Below, piece by piece: positions 10,799-20,200 of a DNA stretch of 64,000 nt. Both the position numbers and the translations under genes were made by a program. The stretch covers positions 9,404,716-9,468,715 of the forward strand of contig CP053163.1 of NCBI GenBank assembly GCA_014607495.2, given 5' to 3'. The first letter of the stretch is position 1; each line of letters begins with the position of its first letter. Below the pieces are notes generated by a model that had not been told where the DNA came from, did no database searches, and saw only the letters and a program-made list of their open reading frames with translations. The stretch comes from Carposina sasakii (lineage: Eukaryota > Arthropoda > Insecta > Lepidoptera > Carposinidae).

Positions 10799-11300
10799 AT
10801 ATAGTAAAAATTAGAAGCGAAATATTTGTACCAGTAGGTTGTTTAAGATACAATTACAAAGGAAATGAAATATAATATTATGTGAAAGGCATAATTAATA
10901 ACATGTTATATAACAAAACATAGTTTTATAATTAATATAATGGCTTTTAGCCATTAGGCTGCTTTCAAATTCCCACGGGAGCGGGAAAGTGGGATTTATA
11001 AAGTTTATGTGAAGGAAGTCGAGGACGTCCTAGGTGTGGCTTAGTACTAAATAAGAAAGGTACTTTAATACGATCCACAATGGCGTTGCAGTATGCGTAG
11101 TGGTTTACGACTTCTACATGAATTCATAAAATACTACAAAATACTATTTATTTTAAATGTACGAGTACGGTAGGTATATAATAACATTTAATTTACATTT
11201 CGAAAACATTAATTTAATTTATTTTAATAAATCCGTTAAAATTTAATACATATTTTTCGATAAATCTATTGATATTCACGAAAAGCATTAATTGTAAGCG
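10799..11300. other. Unassigned AT-rich sequence
   Basis: Nothing recognised. Confidence 0.4.
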
Positions 11301-11632
11301 TGTAAAGTAGTGAACCGATTTCAATTTTGTTGTATGCCTCGTATAATTGAGCTAAGTTTTTATAACAAATATATAAAAAAATGGTATATTTTTTTACATA
11401 CATACATATAATCATGCCTTTATCCCTTACGTAGTAGGTAGAGCACCATGGGCCGATTGGACCACATAGTGCCACTTCTGACCAAATTTGGGGGTATAGT
11501 TGAGATGTACAAGTTCGGTTAGTAGTGACAGGTGGTCAGCCCATCGCCTACAAAACACCAAGACCCTCTTGTCCCTCTACTGATTTGTACAGTATACCCG
11601 GGAAGAGAAGCAGCTGTAGTATTATACGTTTT
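11301..11632 (-). repeat. Rep-E copy, long form
   Basis: Reverse-complement match over about 330 bp to 43147-43475. It includes the 'accgaacttgtacatctcaac', 'ctaaccgaac' and 'gggataaaggcatgatta' blocks and the 'atgtatgtatg' tail. Shorter copies occur at 32641 and 60779. Confidence 0.7.
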
Positions 11633-11852
11633 TTTTACTCCCCAGAGCAGCATAGAAGAAAATAACAAGTTAAAAAGTAGAATTTTTGGCAAGTTATGTA
11701 TCAAAATAGAGATAGATTGAACTTAGAACGCTCGCATATGTATAAACTGTAGCGAGCGACTAACAATCAGCATGAGATACCCATGCTTATTCTAGTTTTG
11801 CCAGATCCATGCCGATACGCCGTCGTTATCAGCCTTGTAAACTAATATATAA

Positions 11853-11927
11853 AAAACCGCGGCAAAAGTGGGACACTTTAAAAATTTTAATATCATTTTT
11901 AAAGTGTCCCACTTTTGCCGCGGTTTT
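11853..11927. repeat. Perfect 32-bp-arm hairpin
   Basis: Bases 11853-11884 and 11896-11927 are exact reverse complements with an 11-base loop. The arms contain ACCGCGGCAAAAGTGGGACA. The size (75 nt) would give a tight RNA stem-loop if transcribed. It could equally be a tiny MITE or a recent palindromic duplication. Confidence 0.8.
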
Positions 11928-11974
11928 AACACAACACAAAACTTATAGAACATCCATTAAATTTAATCAGTGTT

Positions 11975-12240
11975 TAAGGCTCGAGCACACCGGATGCGTA
12001 TGCGTGCACGTAAGCGTAGACGTACACGTACCTCTGAGTTTAATGTATAGAACTGTCACCGCTTGACGTCTATGCTTATGTCTACGCATACGGTCTGCCC
12101 GTGCCTATAGTTCCATACATTACAACTCAGAGGTACGTGTACGTCTACGCATACGCGTCCGGTCTGCCCGTGCCTATACAGTTCCATACATTACAACTCA
12201 GAGGTATGTATACGTCTACGCTTACGTGTACGTATACTCA
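11975..12240. repeat. Foldback and tandem block of TACG-rich units
   Basis: Two direct units with a 69-bp step start near 12093 and 12162 (GTCTGCCCGTGCCTATA...). A third unit at 11985-12060 is in inverse orientation, carrying 'gtacctctgagtttaatgtat'. All carry runs such as TACGTGTACGTCTACGC. No coding function is seen. Confidence 0.6.
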
Positions 12241-12705
12241 TCCAGTGTACTCGACGCTTTAGGCTAACTGGGGAAAAGTGGGTGTCTAAATTGCTCACTG
12301 CTACCCAACCTCTTTGGAGGATAATGGGCGTGACTATACGTATATATTTAGCTTAAACATAGATTAAATTCTTTTGTGATAACCCTTTGAGCCTCCAATC
12401 GTAAACGAACAACAGATATAGCCATAAAAACCGCGTTACCCCTGACGAAAGGTTCCGCACATCGCGGCGACGTGACACACATACAGACCAAATGAAATGA
12501 GCCAGCCAACGATGCAAAAGCAACCTTGTACAGTCTCGGTAAGCTGGAAAATTTAACCCTGAGGTAAGAGTAGAAAATAAAAACGTGAATGCGCCACAGA
12601 TGTCCCGCTTGAGGTCGTATTGTTTTTATTTTATTACTTTTTATTGGTTCCTTTTTAAAGTTAAGTTTTTTTCTGTAAGTTATGATAAAATAAATCAACA
12701 CAAAC
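12241..12705. other. Unassigned sequence
   Basis: An open minus-strand frame of about 117 codons spans 12348-12701, but it shows no domain and no splice pattern I would trust. It is left unassigned. Confidence 0.3.
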
Positions 12706-12780
12706 TTAGTCCCATACTATGGTCTTGTGTACTAAGCAACCATATATAAACATAGGTAAATAATAATAGAAATATACCTG
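12706..12780 (-). repeat. SINE-C 3' body fragment
   Basis: Contains 'cttagtcccatactatggtcttgtgtactaagcaac', the complement of the SINE-C body (KGGTACTAAGCAAC / CCTTAGGGATCTTA region). The head is missing. Confidence 0.5.
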
Positions 12781-12824
12781 ATGTACACAATTTACAATTC
12801 TAGTTAAGTTACAGACATAAAAAG

Positions 12825-13250
12825 AGGCTCAGTGGTAAGAGCACTGGCACGGAATGCAGAGGTCGTGGGTTAGATTCCCACCCGGGTGAGGAATTTTTTA
12901 CATTTATTTAATAATAAATTTATAATATATAATATCTTGACTAAGATAAAAACACTTCTCCATAATATAATCCGTTAGGATATGGTTGATCGTTTCATTA
13001 TTAAAACATTGTGCTAAGGGATTCAGCTTTGTTTGCCGAGATTTGGCTTATGTAAAGCTATCGGGATGAAAAAATAACGTTTTCAATAATGTAATTTCAA
13101 AAAGATATGGTAAATTCGTAATCCGAGCAATTGACCCGGTGGCTCAGTGGTAAGAGCGCTGGCACGGAATGCAGAGGTCGTGGGTTCGATTACCACCCGG
13201 GTGAGGAATTTATTCCATTTCTTTATTAATAATTTTAAATGTAAGTATTT
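12825..13250 (+). mobile_element. SINE-A locus: tRNA-like head, body, second tRNA-like head
   Basis: A tRNA-like module (12825-12890) with box A GGCTCAGTGGTAAGAG and box B GGTTAGATTCC is followed by an AT-rich body ('atcttgactaagataaa', 'aatccgttaggatatgg', 'gtttgccgagatttgg'). A second module follows at 13133-13205 (GACCCGGTGGCTCAGTGG, box B GGTTCGATTACC). The two modules start 308 bp apart. The internal promoters suggest Pol III origin, but these are not functional tRNA genes: the stems are imperfect. Confidence 0.7.
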
Positions 13251-13377
13251 TTTTTCTCATCTATTCTGAATAGCATTATGGAAGCATTTCAAAACGTAGT
13301 TTTTTCAATACAGTCACCCATTTTACCTATCACTCTAAACATCTACATAGTAAATATCATAAATAAATCTGGAGGAT

Positions 13378-13752
13378 GTAACGCCGTTATATAATTGATG
13401 GTTTAACGAACTTACCAAAAGTGAAGTTTGACCATAATTATAAAAGGCGTTACATCCGAAGAGATTTATAACCCGCCCGCCCGATGATGCTCATCACCCT
13501 AATAAGGAAAAATAGATGGTCTCTAAAACAATGACAAAAATGGAGACGCGCGCGCATTGGTAGAAATGTGGCGCCACTGTAGATTAGTTTTCTTATTATT
13601 TTTATTTCTAAATGTGTGATGCCTAGTACATTCAAAAGATGAACTACATAGTAAATATCATAAATAAATCTCTTCGGATATAACGCCTTTTATAATTATG
13701 GTCAAACTTCACTTTAGGTAAGTTTGTTTAACCATCAAATATACAAGGGTGT
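13378..13752. mobile_element. Foldback MITE with about 92-bp arms
   Basis: Bases 13378-13469 and 13661-13752 are inverted copies with small differences (GGCGTTACATCCGAAGAGAT against its complement). The 25-base string CATAGTAAATATCATAAATA... also occurs as a direct repeat at about 13346 and 13647, so the arms sit within a partial duplication. Confidence 0.6.
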
Positions 13753-13984
13753 TACCACAACATGTTAAAGCAAGACTGTTTCCATTTTGTTTATGAGACG
13801 CCGCTATAAGCAGTATAGTGACATCTCGCTTTCTCGACAGGAACAAAACTAGAGTTAATATTTAGCCCCCGATCGCTTTGTTATATTTTTACTATTTGGT
13901 TCATATTATGAAAGATGTAATGAGAGTAGAGGAAGCAAAAACCTTGCATTGCGCCTTATTTATATAAGAGCAAGGGAAAGAGAT

Positions 13985-14380
13985 ATTATAAAATTATTAA
14001 TAAAAAAATTCTTCACACGAGTGAGAATCGAACCCACGACCACTGCAAACCGTGCCAGCCGCTCTAACCACTGAGCTACCGGGTCAATTACTCGGATGAC
14101 GAATTTTACCATCTCTTTTCTAAATTACATATTGGCAACGTTATTTTTCATCCCGATAGCTATACACTAGCCAAATCTCGGCAAACAAAGCTGAATCCCT
14201 CAGCACAATGTTTGAAGATGAAAAGATCAACCATATCCTAACGGATTATATTAATGGAGAAGTGTTTTTATAAATTTATCTTAGTCAAGATATTATATAT
14301 TATAAAATTATTAGTAAAGAAATGGAAAAAATTCTACACCCGAGTGGGAATCGAACCCACGACCACTGCAAACCGTGCCA
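13985..14380 (-). mobile_element. SINE-A locus in minus orientation, second head truncated
   Basis: Read on the minus strand: a truncated head at 14336-14380, the body, then a complete head at 14012-14085 (box B GGTTCGATTCTCAC, box A TAGCTCAGTGG). The same head-body-head order occurs at 12825-13250. The junction at about 14380 cuts the outer head after its TGGCA string. Confidence 0.7.
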
Positions 14381-15462
14381 GAGATATTATGTCAGGACCG
14401 GCAAATGAAGATCCGTGACATCTACCTACCCCATAAAGTTAGTGGCATACTAACTTTATGGCCTACCCCTCGGGGAAAGAGGCGTGATTTTGTATACAAA
14501 TTTGTTACATAAACGAAGATGCATTTAGAACCCTCTATGACTCGGAAACAAGTATTCAATATAGGCTCTTCCGGGAGTCGACCCCAGGACTATGCGTTTA
14601 GCAATGAGAATAACTTTCACCAATGGGATTTCAATTAATTGGCACTTATGTATTATGGATTCGTTAATTTAAGTTTTATTTTTGCTAATAAGCATTACAC
14701 TTAAAATTATCTCCATCTGTTAAAATGAAAGAGAATGCTTTTTACTATTCACTTCGTCATTCCATAAAAAATGTTATAGTGCAATGTAGAATTTTCTTAA
14801 AATTTATCTTATTTAGACCCGACTCTGTTCTCTAAATAGGGTAGCCACAAGCTCAGTATAATAAGGGATATCCCAAATGTTAATGGTGACAAGTTGCTAG
14901 CTTCTAGAGTTCCTAGTCTATATTCTATTTCTAAACATAACAAAATATATTTTAAACAATTTGTATACGAATCTCAGACATTATACAGTATAATTAGTTA
15001 GTGATTGTGCTCGGTGCTCGTTGTACACAGAAATTTATTGCATTTTGCCTCCTTCCGAGTAAACGCGAGAGGACAAAGTAAGGGTGCGGATAGAGTGCAG
15101 GTTCATAGCTATTTGTTTAGGTTATGCAAGAAGACGTTATGAGAGAATAGTTTTTTCTTGTATCGTCGGAGAATATAAATAATGTCTTTTCTAATATTAA
15201 ATAAAAAAGACGTTCTCCTATTTAACAATTTTAGAATAATATGATTTAATTTCGCAGATTACACGTACTTAGAAAAGGACAATCTGTATAGAATATCTCC
15301 AAAAAGGAGTTGAAAAAAAAAGAAATATCTTGTTTCAAATACATTTTTTTCCTATGATAGGTTTATAATATGAGTAAGATAATATTGTCAAAAGAACTGA
15401 TTAAATTATAGAAGTAGATAAGTTACCGATTTTATAATGAGCACACATATACGAGTATAATC
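14381..15462. other. Unassigned AT-rich sequence
   Basis: Contains CTACCCCTCGGGGAAAGAGG near 14464, a short string also seen near 62020-62040. No gene recognised. Confidence 0.4.
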
Positions 15463-15655
15463 CACTGTTCTTCTGCTGGACGTAGGCCTCCCACAGGGTA
15501 CGCCCCACATGGGTAGGAATACTTTTACCCATAGTCACCACGCGAAATAGGCGGGTTGACCGCAGTGTAATTTTTGGACTATGATGTCTACAAGGGAGGC
15601 ACTTCTGCCCACCTCCAGGAAACCTATGGATAGATATTTGGGTAGTGCTTTTCTA
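15463..15655 (-). repeat. Rep-T copy, minus orientation
   Basis: Contains 'ctggacgtaggcctccca', 'ccatagtcaccacgc' and 'cgcagtgtaatttttggact', complementary to the Rep-T 3' half. Confidence 0.65.
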
Positions 15656-16081
15656 CTCTACATATACCACACGGTAACCTCACTGAAACAAAATATCACA
15701 TTGTAGAGTATTAAAATCAAGATACTTCGTTAAAATATAAAGCAGACAATTTATAACACAGAACCTTGATTAAATAATAAAATAGTCAATGTAGTCACAC
15801 CCTGCGCTAGTATAATATCGCAGTGATAAAGTACGTCACGTAATAACTCGTGATACAGGTGACGTGTAGTTTAAGTGCCAACTACTCTGGTAGCTATCTC
15901 ATTGGGCAAGTATGCCATTTTGCTCTTTTGAAGTTGAGAAAACATAAAAGTTGATAATATTAATAAAGATAATATGCAAAGGCTACGTAGTGGGTGACTT
16001 GTTTAGTACCTTTTGATTCATCTAGCGAATTGCTTAGATAAATGTTTTTATAAATATTATTATGAAAATGAAAAAATATTT
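15656..16081. other. Unassigned AT-rich sequence
   Basis: Nothing recognised. Confidence 0.4.
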
Positions 16082-16142
16082 CACCCGAGTGAGATTTGAA
16101 CTCACGGCCAACCGTGCTTTTGCTCTAACTGAGATATCGGGT
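16082..16142 (-). repeat. Single SINE-A head, internally deleted
   Basis: Minus-strand box B GAGTTCAAATCTCAC and box A ATCTCAGTTAGAGC are present, but about 13 bases of the anticodon region are missing. Confidence 0.6.
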
Positions 16143-16353
16143 TTACCATCTCTTTTAATAAATACGTACATGCTCTTTGATTAGGACGTTAAGTAAGAAA
16201 ATATAAAAACGCTAGCAAGAAGGGAGGGACGAGGTTTACTCGTATAACTTTTTATAATTACATTACATTAAGAAATAAAAATATATTAAACTAAATTAAA
16301 TGTACATAAAGCTATAGGTTTCTTTAGCGTAATTTGAAGCCTCATTTAGAGGC

Positions 16354-16554
16354 TGTTCACGCCGATACCTCTAGTGACGACACAACAGCAGCGTGACGTC
16401 AGACCGGCGATCTACCGCCGGCCATTGCGCTTTGGAACCTCAGCGAAGACGCATCATTATATTAATTTTGTACACATACATACCTACCTATATAAAATAT
16501 ACATAAATCATTAAAGTTGAGGTTCTCATTTCAACCTACACTAAGGCGTAATCA
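16354..16554 (+). repeat. 5' LTR of BEL/Pao 1
   Basis: Begins TGTTCACGCCGATACC and ends AAGGCGTAATCA. A TATATAAAA run lies at 16489-16497, and TCATTT at 16526-16531 could be an initiator about 37 bases downstream; that promoter reading is an inference. The first 43 bases duplicate the end of the coding region, which is read only in the 3' LTR. Confidence 0.95.
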
Positions 16555-16556
16555 TA

Positions 16557-16574
16557 TGGTGACCCCGACGTGAT
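16557..16574 (+). other. Primer binding site, tRNA-Trp type
   Basis: TGGTGACCCCGACGTGAT starts two bases after the LTR. It is complementary to CCA plus the 15 preceding bases of the eukaryotic tRNA-Trp 3' end as I remember it. TGG directly after an LTR is the expected start of a primer site. Confidence 0.8.
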
Positions 16575-17251
16575 CAAAAATACGCTGAGAGACATCGACA
16601 AACCAAATCCAGAAGAAAGGCCATCATCCTCCAGGACACCGCCAGCCAGCAGCTGCAGCGACTTAATCCGAGGGAAGTGCGATTCCAATTTCTATTTTAC
16701 CCATCCTTTTTGCTACGATTTGCGTAATTTTGTCGATTTCTCCTCTAACATTAACATACCTTCAATTAAAATTTATTTGCTATAACGATCCCTACAATTT
16801 TAAAAATTTTCATACACTTACATCAGGTTATAATCTAATAATTACAACGTATAACAACGTATTATACATATTAAAGTCCCGTTCAAAACATTTCTATACA
16901 TTTCCCAGTTAATTACATTACATTCGATATTTTACCATACCATACACTTTATTTCATCTACCTACTCAGTTTGAATTCATTAAAAATTCCCATTATACAA
17001 TAGTATATGCCGATTATTCCAGGTTAAATCCGTGCAATTATTTGCATAGTACTACGAATTGTGCAACCATCCACTGTTTCTACGCCCGCCTGTTGCTCCC
17101 GGGCGCCGGACTCGGCCGCAAAACAGGTTTCTTATCAGCACTGGACTCCACGTAACGTACCATTTCGCACTATTTCTAGCTTATATATTTAGTTGTAATT
17201 TGGTAGTGACGAGTGAGTGATTGTGTTGTGATACATATTTGTGCCTACAAA
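16575..17251 (+). other. Untranslated leader of BEL/Pao 1
   Basis: About 680 bases between primer site and Gag start. AT-rich, with a GC-richer patch near 17080-17150. It would hold packaging signals, but none can be recognised. Confidence 0.6.
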
Positions 17252-20200
17252 ATGAGTGAATTAAAAGATCTTATTAAGCAAAGAGGGACGATTCGTGCTC
17301 GATTAACGTTATTTGATAAATACTTAACGCCTCTAATGGATTGCAAGGAAGTGAACACTTTACAACTAAACGAATTGCGTCTGCGATGTGAAAAGGTTCG
17401 TGATCTTTCTTGTAATTTTGAAGAAATACAATCACAAATCGAGCGGTTGGATGAAGATACCTCTAAACAAATTGAAGAACGCGAATGTACTGAAAATTCA
17501 TTCTACAGCATAATAGCAAAAACTCAATCCTTATTGGAATATTTCGAAAATAAAGAAAAAGAGGAATCTTCACCCAACAGTACAAGTAGGGCTAACATGC
17601 AGAATGTGAAATTACCTCCCTTAAAAATTACACATTTTTCGGGCGATTCAAACCAGTGGCTTTCTTTTAGGGATACATATATATCTCTTATACATAACAA
17701 TGATTCCATAGATGATGTAAACAAATTCTATTATTTAAAATCCTACTTAGAGGGCTCGGCTAGTTCAGTTATAAGTTCATTAAACGTGTCTTCCGATAAC
17801 TATCCTATAGCATGGAATCTGTTATGTCAGCGATATGACAATAGGCGCCTTTTAATAAATGAGCATATCAAGTGTTTGTTTTCGATTAAACAGTTACATA
17901 AAGAAAGTGAGCAGGATATTCGTGAGTTAATTGATTCGTTATCTAAAAATCTAAGTGCTTTGAATTCTTTAGGTGAACCTACTGACAAGTGGGATACTTT
18001 GGTGATTTTTATGGCCTCGGCAAAGCTTGACAGTGTGACCGCGCGTAACTGGGAGGAATTTAGGAGTGATAAGGATTCGCCAACATTAGAACAATTTTAC
18101 TCTTTTCTCCGCCATCGCGCCACAATATTAGAAACAATTAATGCAAGCAAGTGTGTTCATAATGAAAAGCGGCCCAGTTTGCCACACACAAAATCATTTA
18201 TTTCTTCATCAATTGAGCCGTTGCCTGGTAAAAAATGTCCAATCTGTAAACAAGATCATAGATTATTCGAATGCTCGAAATTTAAAACAATGTCGGTAAC
18301 TGAGCGCATATCTAAGATAACTGCTTTGAAGTTATGTAGTAACTGCCTTCGCAGTGGTCATCAATATTATCAGTGCCGATTAATTAGTGGTTGTAGGATA
18401 TGCCATAAAAGGCACAATACGTTATTACATAGACAAGGTTCATTAAATACAATTCAAAATACGCAATTACAAAATACAAATACAATTCATAGTGCACAAC
18501 AAAATACAAATACAGTTCATGACACGCATTCACAAGATTTAAATTCAAATTCACCCATAGTCGATTCGGCTGCTTCCGGACCCTCCACTTCCGTTTCCAT
18601 GTCAGCTGTCACCACCAATCAAGCTCTTCTTTCTACGGCATTGGTCAAGGTAAAAGGCAATGGAAAATTCTTCATTTTGAGGGCCTTACTGGATTCTGGC
18701 AGCCAATCATCTTTTATTAGTGAAAGCGCTCAAAGAAAAATCGGTTCATCGATAATAAAAGATACTCATCGCTGTGTGTCAGGCATAGGTAACACAGTGT
18801 TAAACATAACAGAGCATTGCGTCATTAATTTACATTCTATGCATAATCATTTTAACACAAAACTGCAATGTTTTATCCTTCCCAAGATTACGGAGCGACT
18901 GCCTCATGTTGCAGTGTGTATACAAAACCTAGGCATTCCAGACAATGTCCAGTTAGCAGACCCACAGTTTTACCAACCTTCCGAAATTGATTTGTTATTG
19001 GGTGCCGATATATTTTGGGACCTAGTTCGGGTATCTCGAATAACTTTAGGACCTAGAAAACCAATTCTGCAAGATACACATCTAGGTTGGGTTGTAGCTG
19101 GTTCAATGTCAATCAATTTTCATAATGACAATAATGAATCCATTCAATGCAATTTTTCACATGAAATTAAAGCTCAATTATCGAAATTTTGGGAACTAGA
19201 GGAAATACCTTCAGCAAATAGTCATATAAAAAACGATTATTGTGAAACTTTGTTTAATGAAACTACTCGTCGAGAAAGTGACGGACGATTTTCGGTACAA
19301 ATTCCATTCAAGAATTCTATAGATTCATTGGGTGAGTCGTATAGCATTGCAGAAAAACGTTTCATGCATTTAGAGCGAAAATTAATCAATAAACCACAAT
19401 TAAAGCAACAATATTTTGAATTCATTCATGAATACGAGCGCTTGGGACACATGACTGAGATTACTAAACCAGAATTTGGTGTCTACCTACCACATCATGC
19501 AGTGATAAGGGAAAACAGTGAAACAACAAAACTTAGAGTTGTATTTGATGCTTCTTCAAAAACTTCTTCTGGTGTATCATTAAATGATATACAACAAGTT
19601 GGCCCTGTAGTTCAAGATGATCTCTTCTCTATTCTGCTTAGGTATAGACAGCATAGGTATGTTGTATCAGCGGATGTAGAAAAAATGTACCGCCAAATAA
19701 TGATAGAACTTAAACAACGAAATACACAACTCATATTATGGCGAGACGATCCTTCACAACCAATAAAAATATTTCAATTGAATACAGTGACATACGGAAC
19801 AGCGTCAGCACCGTTTTTAAGTACCAGATGTCTTATACAGTTGTCAATGGAATGTGGTGATGATACTAACTTGTCCCAAGCGATTCGACACGATTTCTAT
19901 GTCGATGACTTTCTTTCAGGAGCAGAAACTGAATGTGCTTTAGAAAGGTTAGTGAGTTCCGTAACTGCTAAATTAAATTCAGCCTGTCTGCCATTACGAA
20001 AATGGCGAACTAATGCACCAGCTATTTTTAAAAATGAAACCAATACCATTTTGCCCAAAAATCTAGACACATCTTCACAGTCAAGCGTCTTAGGATTGAA
20101 TTGGATTCCAAGTAAAGACACACTGCAATTTCCAGTTGACATTAACGTTAATCCAAATCCAACAAAAAGAATAATTTTATCGAACTCGGCAAAAATATTT

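Noticed and set aside
12348..12701. 117-codon minus-strand gene
   Set aside because: No domain, low-complexity N-terminus, and a decayed SINE directly beside it.
12825..12890. Functional tRNA genes at 12825, 13133, 14012, 46646 and 49833
   Set aside because: Box A and box B are present, but the anticodon stems do not pair well, and all copies share SINE flanks and tails. They are SINE heads.
17213..17251. Upstream extension of Gag-Pol 1 by 13 codons
   Set aside because: It begins with GTG, not ATG; the first ATG in frame is at 17252 and fits a normal start.
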